26,840 bases of DNA from JAEEJA01 sp036343175. Its GTDB lineage: Bacteria; Bacillota; Clostridia; Lachnospirales; Lachnospiraceae. A program made the translations under genes and the position numbers. Location of the stretch: contig JAZASR010000028.1 in the NCBI GenBank assembly GCA_036343175.1, forward strand, positions 1-26,840, in the 5' to 3' direction. Numbering within the stretch: position 1 is the first letter of the stretch; each line of letters starts with the position of its first letter. Below the pieces are notes generated by a model that was not told the origin of the DNA, did not search any database, and was given only the letters and a program-made list of their open reading frames with translations. Shown one piece after another: positions 6,925 to 14,567 of the stretch.

Positions 6925-7060
6925 GCTTAAGTTTCAAAAGAGCATACTTTTTCGATAATTTCAGGTTTTCTTTCATCATCAGCCCTTTTTATTTTCAATT
7001 GCACTTTGTGGTAAGGTAAAGCTTTCAGGATGCGCTAAGCTTAAGTTTCAAAAGAGCATA
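6922..7060. repeat. 25-bp exact direct repeats (6922-6946 and 7036-7060) flanking a partial repeat element
   Basis: The 25 bases at 6922-6946, which include the TAA of the methyltransferase gene, recur without change at 7036-7060. Between them, 6964-7010 matches the left arm of the rod-like element (5089-5135) at 42 of 47 positions without gaps. The right arm and apical hairpins are missing here. The layout suggests insertion of a repeat fragment or a local duplication. Confidence 0.75.
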
Positions 7061-7124
7061 AGAAAGGGGGCATAAAAGAAAGTAACAGAATAAGAGCAGG
7101 CATGATCAATAGATTAAGAAAGAG

Positions 7125-8474
7125 GTGAAGATAACGACGGAAGAGAATAAAGATCTCGATCAGATGATCGAGAAGATGTATGACGATAATATATGGCAGA
7201 GACCTGACAGGACAAAGAATTCCAATCATAGAAGATCTGCTAAGGCTAAACATATCGAACAGGAAAGATCTAAAGCTGTTTCAAAGGGTCAGGGAAAACG
7301 GAATAAGGGCAGTTATCAGAATAATAATAAGAATACCGGGAATAATAAAAACTTCCGAAATAATACGAACACACAGGGCGATACGAATAGCCGGAATAAT
7401 AATTCGAAAATGACAGATAACCGGGATCTTAAAAGCCAGAGCAATGATAGTTCCAACAATAAAAGGACTGGCGCAGATCTGAAGAGAAGACCCGACAAAA
7501 ATTCCAGTTTCTGGAAAAAGATAATGGCAAATGATGATATCAAGTTCGTTTATCGGGACGGCAAGAATATTATTCATGATAAATCCTGTGTAAATGCTTC
7601 ATCTATTGATGAGGACCATCTGCATTATGCAAAATTCTATCCTTCTTATATGAAGCCCTGCACCATGTGCGAGCTTAAGAGCTATATCAGGAATTCCGCC
7701 CTGGATTTTGACAATTACGAAAAGTATAATGCTTTATTCAATGATCTCAATATGCCGATGAGCTTTGCCAGATACATATATGTGGAAAGGCGGATGGCTA
7801 CAAGGATCACTGATGATGGATGCATAACTGTAAAATACAGGGATGATACCTGGAAGATACAGAGGATTCCGGGCACTGATAAGGTATGCCTTTATCACAA
7901 CAGCTATGACGTTTATAATGGCAGGAGAGTGTTTACAGGCGGCTTTCACGTTCAGTCCACTTATACGAGCAATACAGACATCGTCACGGCCTTAAAGACC
8001 ATAGACTCGTATTCATGGGATGTTCATAAGTCTGACAATGTCGATAAGCGTAAGAAAGCTGAAAGAGAAAAACAGAAAAGAATAAGAGAGCAGGAGATCA
8101 GACAGGATGCCCTTGAAAGGAAGGAATTCTACGAGAGCGTTACCAGAAAGAGCCTTCTTACAAGAGTACGTGAATTCTTCAGCGCAAGATACACTGAGGA
8201 AAATGAAGAAGATATTTCCGGTTCAGGATACTATATCCATATCGATAATTTTCACGACCCTGCAAAAAGGGATCTCCCTCACAATGGTCAGAAGTGCATG
8301 TACCTCTGGCGCGACCGCGATAACAGAATCAAATGGCAGGTCGGGGTTTTCGATAAAAAGAGCAATTCATTTACCGCTGTATTTAACGGCGCGACTATAT
8401 ATTCTTCCATGAAGAACGTAGTAGGATGGAAATATGTGTGGGAGATAGACGTAATTGGGCCTGAGGAAGAATGA
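7125..8474 (+). CDS. Uncharacterised Asn-rich protein with a His-Cys-Cys-Cys putative metal site
   Basis: I do not recognise a named family. The 449-residue product has a charged N-terminus, a low-complexity Asn/Lys/Arg-rich region (about 60-115), then a compact segment with His151, Cys155, Cys179 and Cys182 (HDKSC...KPCTMC) that could bind zinc. A charged probable coiled coil (about 305-340) and a Trp/Tyr-rich C-terminal domain (365-445) follow. There is no signal peptide or membrane segment, so it is probably cytoplasmic; basic composition hints at nucleic-acid binding, which is inference. The start is uncertain: GTG at 7125 is the first usable codon after an in-frame stop at 7110-7112 and has a weak AAGAAAGAG before it; ATG at 7164 is an alternative. 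Confidence 0.7.
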   Translation: MKITTEENKDLDQMIEKMYDDNIWQRPDRTKNSNHRRSAKAKHIEQERSKAVSKGQGKRNKGSYQNNNKNTGNNKNFRNNTNTQGDTNSRNNNSKMTDNRDLKSQSNDSSNNKRTGADLKRRPDKNSSFWKKIMANDDIKFVYRDGKNIIHDKSCVNASSIDEDHLHYAKFYPSYMKPCTMCELKSYIRNSALDFDNYEKYNALFNDLNMPMSFARYIYVERRMATRITDDGCITVKYRDDTWKIQRIPGTDKVCLYHNSYDVYNGRRVFTGGFHVQSTYTSNTDIVTALKTIDSYSWDVHKSDNVDKRKKAEREKQKRIREQEIRQDALERKEFYESVTRKSLLTRVREFFSARYTEENEEDISGSGYYIHIDNFHDPAKRDLPHNGQKCMYLWRDRDNRIKWQVGVFDKKSNSFTAVFNGATIYSSMKNVVGWKYVWEIDVIGPEEE

Positions 8475-8549
8475 GCAGGTTGGAAATAAAAGCCCGCTAT
8501 TTCGTAAATTAAGCTTTAATAAAAATACAGACATTAATAAAAGAAAAAA

Positions 8550-8578
8550 GACCAGTCGCATTCATGACTGGTCTTTTT
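8550..8578. terminator. Bidirectional intrinsic terminator between convergent genes
   Basis: GACCAGTC (8550-8557) and GACTGGTC (8566-8573) pair perfectly with an eight-nucleotide loop. TTTTT follows on plus, and a six-A run preceding the stem gives a T-run on minus. It serves both the Asn-rich protein gene and the minus-strand gene ending at 8673. Confidence 0.85.
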
Positions 8579-8672
8579 ATCGTAATGATCAAATATAAGT
8601 CTTATATTAACAGTTCATTGATCGGTCGATCTTTCTTCAGATCTTAATAACCGGAATCAATAACATCCGAGA

Positions 8673-9110
8673 TCAGAAATCAACATACTTTCCTTCTTCG
8701 TTATCGTTGATCACATAATAAGCACGGCGCTCAGCGAAGTTAAAATATGTCTTTAAAGATGTGATGGTACCGATCCTGTGACCTTCGTTCTTGTAAGCTT
8801 CCTTGATCTTCTTAACAGTATCCTCTACCATTATCTGCTCACCGTCGATCTCAAAGTATGACTCCTGAATAGGATCCTTTCTTAAAGCCATAGTAGTCTT
8901 GTCGATTTTTTTCTTCTTGCGCTTAGCCTTTGTGTCAGCATCTGCCTTCTTTGCTGCAGCCTTTACTGCCGGCTTCTCAGTTTTCTTTGCAGGAGCTTTT
9001 TTCTCTGTCTTCTCCAATGATGCCTTTACCTCTGCAACTGTCTTGGCTGCCTTAGTTTCAGCAACTGGCTTAGCAGCAGCCTCACTTACTTTAGCTTGTG
9101 ATCTTACCAT
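8673..9110 (-). CDS. DUF6465-like protein with Ala/Lys-rich N-terminal tail
   Basis: The 145-residue protein has two parts. Residues 1-75 are a disordered, histone H1-like Ala/Lys/Glu tail with PAKK and AVKAAAKK stretches. Residues 80-145 form a small alpha/beta domain (ESYFEIDGEQIMVEDTVKKI...RRAYYVINDNEEGKYVDF). From memory the latter matches DUF6465, a family common in Lachnospiraceae with no established function. The basic tail suggests nucleic-acid or surface binding, as inference only. An AGGGGG ribosome binding site precedes the ATG at 9108-9110. It is a single gene, ending toward a shared terminator. Confidence 0.75.
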   Translation of the reverse strand: MVRSQAKVSEAAAKPVAETKAAKTVAEVKASLEKTEKKAPAKKTEKPAVKAAAKKADADTKAKRKKKKIDKTTMALRKDPIQESYFEIDGEQIMVEDTVKKIKEAYKNEGHRIGTITSLKTYFNFAERRAYYVINDNEEGKYVDF

Positions 9111-9130
9111 AATAGTTTCCCCCTGAATGA

Positions 9131-9510
9131 AAAATTTGGATATGTTTTAAGCAGGAAAAAACACCTGCCAATGAAATGTAAAAAACAATTTCTGTGATTA
9201 TAGTAGTTTATAATGAAATGAAATGCAAGCATTTTTTTCAGAAATTTATAATTATTTTGTCGACAATTAGAAGGAGCTTATTATACCTAAATATTATCGG
9301 TTTATTTTTGTTAATATTGACAAAATATAACATTTTCAGACGGAAATTTTGTGCAAAATTACTATTATTGCCAATATATAAGTCCTGATAATATTTTACA
9401 GATGTTTTCCCATAATTGGATAAATATAGTATTGTCTATATTCTTAAAATTAATGTGATGACTCTTATATATGCTGTTGTCAGGCACTTCAGGCTTTCTG
9501 ATCTGCTGCG
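9131..9510. other. AT-rich gene-free stretch upstream of the DUF6465-like gene
   Basis: No credible coding frame. It holds a small stem GCAGG/CCTGC in the DUF6465-like leader (about 9151-9168) and a TATAAT read on the minus strand (9197-9202) that may be that gene's -10, although no good -35 is correctly spaced. Nothing else is recognisable before the tandem repeats begin at 9511. Confidence 0.5.
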
Positions 9511-9669
9511 GAAGAAAAAGTCCATTGCAGATGTATTGATCATCTGATATGAAGAAAAAGTCCATTGCAGATGTTTTGATTATCTGATATGTAGAAAAGT
9601 CCATTGCAGATGTTTTGATCATCTGATATGAAGAATAAGTCCATTGTAAATGTTTTGATTATTTGATAT
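9511..9669. repeat. Four tandem 39-40-bp repeats, each shaped like a promoter
   Basis: Copies lie at 9511-9550, 9551-9590, 9591-9629 (one base shorter) and 9630-9669. Each has a -35-like hexamer (TTGCAG in copies 1-3, TTGTAA in copy 4), exactly 17 bp, and then a TGA plus a -10-like hexamer (TATGAA, TATGTA, TATGAA, TATAAT). The 17-bp spacer forms much of an imperfect hairpin CAGATG/CATCTG. In copy 4 a G-C pair has become A-T on both sides, keeping the pairing. There are no unique spacers, so it is not a CRISPR array. Confidence 0.85.
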
Positions 9670-9672
9670 AAT
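9644..9672 (+). promoter_or_regulatory. Promoter for tRNA-Arg and probably the following gene
   Basis: The last repeat copy gives TTGTAA (9644-9649), 17 bp, TATAAT (9667-9672) with a TGA extended -10 at 9664-9666. Transcription from about 9679 would yield a precursor with an 80-nt 5' leader before the tRNA. Confidence 0.65.
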
Positions 9673-9758
9673 ATGAATGTTGTGGTCTGATCATATAAGA
9701 ATACATTGCGTTTTGTCACTCCTGTTTCCTTTACGGTCTCCTGCAGCATGACCTAAAT

Positions 9759-9831
9759 GCACCTGTAGCTCAAAGGATAGAGCAATGGTTTCCGGAACCA
9801 TGTGTTGGGGGTTCGAATCCCTTCAGGTGCG
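9759..9831 (+). tRNA. tRNA-Arg (anticodon CCG)
   Basis: The acceptor stem GCACCTG/CAGGTGC is a perfect 7 bp, with D-stem GCTC/GAGC, anticodon stem ATGGT/ACCAT around loop TTCCGGA, and T-arm GGGGGTTCGAATCCC. The anticodon CCG reads CGG. CCA is not encoded. The next gene starts 25 nt later, so the two are probably on one transcript. Confidence 0.95.
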
Positions 9832-9856
9832 TATCTTTTTATTTGGAGAACATGTT

Positions 9857-10519
9857 ATGCATTTCAGATATAAGAAAATAATATTGATATCGACGATGTT
9901 CATCATGCTGATCGGTATTACTACATTTTCGATGATCAAGCCTTTCTATACCGGAAAGACACATGATAAGAAAGTCCATGATACGGAAAATGCAACAGGG
10001 ACGGCTATTTCACCTGACGCTGATCTTGCCGGGGTCGACGGCTTATCATCCGATCAGATCAGGTCGGATATCACGACTTTGATCTCCAATTATTATGATG
10101 CGAAGCAGAAAGAGGATATGGATGCTCTTTCATTGCTTGTCAATGATGCTTCTTATCTCGATGAGAACAAGCTCGATTCCGATGCAAAGTACGTCGAGCA
10201 ATACAGGGATGTATCATGCACTATATATGAGCTTAAGGAAAAGGGTGAATACAGGGTATATGCCAGATATTACGTAAAGGCTTTTAACGTCAATACTCTT
10301 ATGCCAACACTTTCGGCACTTCTTGTAAAGGAAGAGGACGGAAGATTTAAGATCGTACTTGGTACCATATCAGATAATGAAATAAAGGAAATAGATGCGT
10401 TGGATGAGTCTGCACCTGTAAAAGCGCTTTCTGCAGAGGTTCAGAATGAGCTGCAGAAGTGCATCAATGAAGATCCTGACGTTAAAGATTTCTATGAGAT
10501 GCTTACAGAGGATTCATGA
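9857..10519 (+). CDS. Uncharacterised membrane-anchored extracytoplasmic protein
   Basis: The 220-residue protein has a short basic N-terminus (HFRYKK) and one hydrophobic helix (about residues 7-27), followed by a soluble acidic domain. The anchor is an uncleaved signal or a signal peptide; no lipobox Cys is seen. The domain pattern (SDQIRSDITTLISNYYDAKQKEDMDALSLLV... then strands around YRVYARYYVKAF and LVKEEDGRFKIVLG) resembles NTF2-like or Cystatin-like folds of Gram-positive surface proteins, but I cannot name a family. The frame is open back into the tRNA, but GGAGAA (9845-9850) before the ATG at 9857 fixes the start. The RluF-like gene follows after 40 nt. Confidence 0.75.
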   Translation: MHFRYKKIILISTMFIMLIGITTFSMIKPFYTGKTHDKKVHDTENATGTAISPDADLAGVDGLSSDQIRSDITTLISNYYDAKQKEDMDALSLLVNDASYLDENKLDSDAKYVEQYRDVSCTIYELKEKGEYRVYARYYVKAFNVNTLMPTLSALLVKEEDGRFKIVLGTISDNEIKEIDALDESAPVKALSAEVQNELQKCINEDPDVKDFYEMLTEDS

Positions 10520-10559
10520 TACAGGCCTCATAATTAACTAACTATATTAAGATGAGATA

Positions 10560-11294
10560 ATGGAAACAAGATTAAATAAATATCTGTCCGAAGCGGGATA
10601 CTGTTCCAGGCGTGAGGCCGACAGGCTTATAGATGATGGAAGAATTTATGTTAATGGGATCCCTGCGATAAAAGGACAGAAGGTAAATGAAAGCGATGAT
10701 GTATCGGTCGACGGTAAGAAAATTACCCATGAGATAAAGCCGGTGGTCATTGCTTTTTATAAACCCCGCGGAATCGTCTCCACTACTGCCGAAGAAGAAA
10801 ATGGAGAGAAAATAGTGAACGTTGTCGATTATATTGGATTTCCTGTCCGCATTTATCCTGTAGGCAGGCTCGATCGTGAATCTGAGGGGCTTTTGCTTCT
10901 TACAAACCAGGGAGAGCTTATGGACCTTTTGCTCCGGTCCAGATATGGCCATGAAAAGGAGTATTATGTAAGGGTCAACAGAACTGTGACTGCTGATGAT
11001 ATAAGGAATCTTTCTAATGGTATCCATATCGTAGATAAGGAACATTATATTGACAGGGTCACAAAGAAGTGCACTGTAAAGAAAGTCTCGGATGATGCTT
11101 TTCGCATAGTGCTTACTGAAGGCATAAACAGACAGATCAGACGTATGTGTGAATATTGCGGCATGAAAGTCATTACGCTCAGGCGGGAGAGGGTGATGAA
11201 TATTACTCTTGACGGACTTAAGCCGGGAAGATTCAGGGAGCTTGAAGCGGATGAGATTACCGAATTAAAGCACGCCCTTGGTCTTTTCTCCTAA
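10560..11294 (+). CDS. rluF: RluF-like 23S rRNA pseudouridine synthase
   Basis: This 244-residue RsuA/RluB/RluF-family enzyme has an N-terminal S4 RNA-binding domain (RLNKYLSEAGYCSRREADRLI, residues 4-24) and a pseudouridine synthase domain. Its catalytic Asp105 lies in VGRLDRESEGLLLLT. The C-terminal half (VTKKCTVKK, GINRQIRRMCEYCGMKV) resembles RluF more than RluB. E. coli RluF modifies U2604 of 23S rRNA and also tRNA-Tyr; the exact target here is inferred. The ribosome binding site before the ATG is weak (GATGAG). The ligase gene starts 16 nt after the stop, so the two are probably co-transcribed. Confidence 0.9.
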   Translation: METRLNKYLSEAGYCSRREADRLIDDGRIYVNGIPAIKGQKVNESDDVSVDGKKITHEIKPVVIAFYKPRGIVSTTAEEENGEKIVNVVDYIGFPVRIYPVGRLDRESEGLLLLTNQGELMDLLLRSRYGHEKEYYVRVNRTVTADDIRNLSNGIHIVDKEHYIDRVTKKCTVKKVSDDAFRIVLTEGINRQIRRMCEYCGMKVITLRRERVMNITLDGLKPGRFRELEADEITELKHALGLFS

Positions 11295-11310
11295 AACACG
11301 AGGAATAATT

Positions 11311-13323
11311 ATGGAAACTGGCGTTATTAATAATAATTCGACACAAAAAAAGATAAATCGTATGAAAGAGCTCATAAGTATTCTTGATAAGGCTGCAAGA
11401 GCTTATTATCAGGGAACGGAAGAGATCATGAGCAATAAGAAATATGATTCTCTTTATGATGAGCTTGAAGGTCTTGAAAAGGAAACCGGCATCATTCTTT
11501 CCGGTTCACTGACCCAGAAAGTGGGATATGAGATATTAAGCGAACTTCCCAAGAAGGATCATCCAAAGCCGATGCTTTCCCTTAATAAGACAAAGAGTGT
11601 GGATGAGCTGGCTTCATTTGCAGGCGATAATAAGTGCCTGCTTTCATGGAAGATGGACGGCCTCACAGTAGTTCTTACATATGATAATGGAAGCCTTACA
11701 GAGGCGCTTACCCGCGGAAACGGCATCACAGGTGAGGTGATTACCCAGAATGCAAGGAATTTCAAAAATATTCCACTGAACATTTCTTATAAAGGACATC
11801 TCGTCCTCCGCGGTGAAGCAGTAATTCCTTATTCAGAATTCGAACGCATCAATAATGAGATCTCAGACCCTGAAGAGCAGTATAAAAATCCGAGAAATCT
11901 ATGTTCAGGCTCAGTCCGTCAGCTTGATCCGAATGTAACACGTTCGCGCGGAGTGTATTTCTTCGCATTTGCTTTGGTCGATGCCAGTGAAAATGGCATC
12001 CCATATGACTTCCATAATTCCCAGGAGCGCAGATTCTTATTTCTAAAGGACTCAGGCTTCACTGTCGTGCATTATGAGATAGTAAATAAAAACAATATGC
12101 ATGAGAAGGTGAAGTGGTTCTCACAGGAGATAGAGAAGAATGATTTTCCATCCGATGGCCTTGTCCTCCTTATGGATGATATCTCATTCGGCGAAAGCCT
12201 TGGCACTACCGCAAAGTTTCCACGCAACGCCATAGCATTTAAATGGCGCGATGAGACAAAAGAGACTATACTTCGTGATGTTATATGGAATGCTTCCAGG
12301 ACCGGACTCATAAATCCTGTTGCTGTATTTGACCCTGTATCTCTTGAGGGCACTGTAGTTACAAGGGCATCTGTACATAATGTCTCGATCGTACGCGAGC
12401 TTAAGTTGGGAATAGGAGACCATATCAACGTCTATAAGGCTAATATGATCATACCGCAGATAAGTGAGGATCTTACAGGGAGCGGTGATCTTGCGATCCC
12501 GGATAAATGTCCTGTATGCGGTGCCTTGACTGTTATTCGTGAGGATCACGAGTCAGAAGTCCTTACATGCCCCAATCTGGAATGCCCGGCAAAGAAGATC
12601 AAGAGCTTTTCCTTATTCGTATCCCGTGATGCCATGAATATTGAAGGTCTATCTGAGAATACCATCGAGAAGCTTATAGATATAGGTGCGGTCCATGATT
12701 TCGCAGATCTTTTCAGACTCGACAGATATAAGGAAAAGATCATCTCCATGGAGGGCTTTGGTGAAAAGGCGTTTCTTAATCTGCAGAACGCTGTAAAAAA
12801 GTCTCAGAATGCGGAAACTGCGCACTTCATAGCAGCGCTTGGAATACCGGGAGTAGGTCTTTCAACCGCAAGGCTCATATGCAGAAATTATCATAATGAT
12901 ATGGTAAAGATCATGTCTGCATCGGCGGATGAGCTGCAGCAAATCGACGGGATCGGAGATATAACAGCCCGGGATTTATCTGTCTACTTCCATAATGATG
13001 AAAATAAAGCTTTATTAAATGAGCTCTTAAGCCTGATACATTTCACTGATACCGACGAAGAGGCTTTTAATGCCGATAATCCTGTGCATGATGCCGGGGG
13101 CCTCACATTTGTGATCACCGGCAGTCTGAACCATTTCTCCAATAGAAATGAACTTAAGGATATGATAGTTAAGGCAGGCGGGTCAGTCACAGGCAGCGTT
13201 TCCAGGAAGACTGATTTCCTTATAAATAATGATGCCGCAAGTACATCGTCAAAGAACACAAAGGCCCATGAACTTGGCATTCCGATAATAACTGAAGAAG
13301 AGTTTATGCAGAAATTCATGTAA
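11311..13323 (+). CDS. ligA: NAD-dependent DNA ligase
   Basis: The 670-residue enzyme joins nicks in replication and repair using NAD+. Domains in order: NAD-binding Ia (AYYQGTEEIMSNKKYDSLYDELE), adenylation domain with active Lys114 in SWKMDGLTVVL (KxDG), OB fold (SRTGLINPVAVFDPV...RASVHN), Cys4 zinc finger (Cys400, Cys403, Cys420, Cys425), helix-hairpin-helix repeats (GIPGVGLSTARLI, QIDGIGDITARDL) and a C-terminal BRCT domain (GGLTFVITGSLNHFSNR). Some normally invariant stretches differ: KMDG for KIDG, and WNASRTG where KVGRTG is usual. It is therefore a divergent but apparently complete copy. ATG 11311 with ACGAGGA at 11298-11304 is chosen over the TTG at 11278, which overlaps the upstream gene. 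Confidence 0.95.
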   Translation: METGVINNNSTQKKINRMKELISILDKAARAYYQGTEEIMSNKKYDSLYDELEGLEKETGIILSGSLTQKVGYEILSELPKKDHPKPMLSLNKTKSVDELASFAGDNKCLLSWKMDGLTVVLTYDNGSLTEALTRGNGITGEVITQNARNFKNIPLNISYKGHLVLRGEAVIPYSEFERINNEISDPEEQYKNPRNLCSGSVRQLDPNVTRSRGVYFFAFALVDASENGIPYDFHNSQERRFLFLKDSGFTVVHYEIVNKNNMHEKVKWFSQEIEKNDFPSDGLVLLMDDISFGESLGTTAKFPRNAIAFKWRDETKETILRDVIWNASRTGLINPVAVFDPVSLEGTVVTRASVHNVSIVRELKLGIGDHINVYKANMIIPQISEDLTGSGDLAIPDKCPVCGALTVIREDHESEVLTCPNLECPAKKIKSFSLFVSRDAMNIEGLSENTIEKLIDIGAVHDFADLFRLDRYKEKIISMEGFGEKAFLNLQNAVKKSQNAETAHFIAALGIPGVGLSTARLICRNYHNDMVKIMSASADELQQIDGIGDITARDLSVYFHNDENKALLNELLSLIHFTDTDEEAFNADNPVHDAGGLTFVITGSLNHFSNRNELKDMIVKAGGSVTGSVSRKTDFLINNDAASTSSKNTKAHELGIPIITEEEFMQKFM

Positions 13324-13346
13324 TTTAAGAATTTTTCGTCATATAT

Positions 13347-13375
13347 TTGAGAATGCGCGGTAAATATTGTATAAT
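13347..13375 (+). promoter_or_regulatory. Promoter for metA
   Basis: TTGAGA (13347-13352) and TATAAT (13370-13375) are 17 bp apart. Transcription from about 13382 gives a leader of about 90 nt containing a small stem ACCTG/CAGGT (13411-13429). There is no room for an S-box or T-box. Confidence 0.75.
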
Positions 13376-13473
13376 ACGCCGGGAAAAGCAAAAATAACTG
13401 ATAGAATATTACCTGCCGGCATAACAGGTTAGAATTTTCGAAGAAATGAGTAATAAAAAGGATGTGATCTAAT

Positions 13474-14379
13474 ATGCCTATTAAAGTAAAGGATAATCTT
13501 CCTGCAAAGAAGGTGATGGAAGAGGAAAACATATTCATGATGGATGAGATCAGGGCCAATTCTCAGGATATCAGACCTCTCAACATCGTGATATTGAATC
13601 TGATGCCCTTAAAGGAGGATACAGAGATCCAGTTTTTGAGGATGCTTTCTAATACGCCGCTGCAGATACAGCTCACCTTCCTTACAACAGCTACACACAA
13701 AGGCACAAATACGCCTCAAAGCCATATTGATGAGTTCTATCAGACCTTCGATGATATCAGGGATAAGAAGTTCGATGGCATGGTCATTACAGGCGCCCCT
13801 GTTGAGACCATGGACTTTGAGGAAGTCGACTATTGGGATGAACTGAAGGAGATCATGGAATGGTCAAAGACTTTTGTCACATCGACATTGCATATATGCT
13901 GGGGCGCTCAGGCAGGTCTTTATTATCATTATGGTATAAGAAAGTATGATCTGGGAAAGAAGCTGTTCGGTATATATAATCACAGGACTATTCACCGCAA
14001 GGTCCCTTTTGTGCGCGGTTTTGATGATGAGTTCTATGCGCCGAATTCAAGATATACAGGCATGGTACACGAGGATATAGTAAATTGTCCTGATCTGACA
14101 ATACTTGTTGATTCTAAGGATGCCGGCGATGTGATCATCATGGATAAGTCTGAAAAAATGTTTTTTGTCATGAGCCACCTGGAGTATGACCGCATGACTC
14201 TCGATAAGGAGTATAAGCGTGATATTGCAAAGGGTATGGATATAGATATCCCGTATAATTATTATCCTGATGATGATCCGACAAAAAGGCCTCTTCTTAA
14301 ATGGAGAGCTACTTCAGAAATGATGTATTCCAACTGGCTCAATTATTATGTTTATCAGAATACACCGTATAAGCTTTGA
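13474..14379 (+). CDS. metA: Homoserine O-acetyltransferase (MetA family)
   Basis: This 301-residue cytoplasmic enzyme activates homoserine by O-acylation, the first committed step of methionine synthesis. The catalytic nucleophile Cys142 lies in HICWGAQAG, and His235 and Glu237 in MSHLEYD complete the active site. Position 111 is Glu (APVETMDFEEVDYW). In studied MetA proteins Glu111 goes with acetyl-CoA and Gly111 with succinyl-CoA, so acetyl transfer is predicted. Length and order are normal. AAAAGGATGTGATC before the ATG acts as a ribosome binding site. It is a single gene with its own promoter. Confidence 0.95.
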   Translation: MPIKVKDNLPAKKVMEEENIFMMDEIRANSQDIRPLNIVILNLMPLKEDTEIQFLRMLSNTPLQIQLTFLTTATHKGTNTPQSHIDEFYQTFDDIRDKKFDGMVITGAPVETMDFEEVDYWDELKEIMEWSKTFVTSTLHICWGAQAGLYYHYGIRKYDLGKKLFGIYNHRTIHRKVPFVRGFDDEFYAPNSRYTGMVHEDIVNCPDLTILVDSKDAGDVIIMDKSEKMFFVMSHLEYDRMTLDKEYKRDIAKGMDIDIPYNYYPDDDPTKRPLLKWRATSEMMYSNWLNYYVYQNTPYKL

Positions 14380-14462
14380 TATTTATACGTATCTTAAGCT
14401 GCTGTTTTAAAGAGCTTTAGAACAGATCTGCATACGTTTTTTTTGATCAGTCAACCTTATAG

Positions 14463-14491
14463 TTGATTAGAGGATAAAAAAATGCTATGCT
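14463..14491 (+). promoter_or_regulatory. Possible promoter for rfbA, overlapping a small inverted repeat
   Basis: TTGATT (14463-14468) and TATGCT (14486-14491) are 17 bp apart. The inverted repeat TCAAC/GTTGA (14451-14455, 14462-14466) overlaps the -35 and could be an operator. A TGC TAAAAT at 14488-14496 is an alternative extended -10. Confidence 0.45.
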
Positions 14492-14567
14492 AAAATTCAG
14501 TTTATGACGGACGAAATAAAGATCCGCTATCCTGAACGCTTATTAATAATAAAAAAGAGGTAAAAAG

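Noticed and set aside
9511..9669. Tandem repeats considered as a CRISPR array
   Set aside because: The units are contiguous, with no unique spacers between them, and no cas gene is present.
9540..9749. Minus-strand open frame with repeated SDDQNICNGLF-like peptide
   Set aside because: It is the antisense reading of the 40-bp repeats, with no ribosome binding site and no conserved domain.
13383..13473. SAM riboswitch or Met T-box before metA
   Set aside because: The leader is only about 90 nt, with a single five-base stem and no T-box or S-box core sequence.
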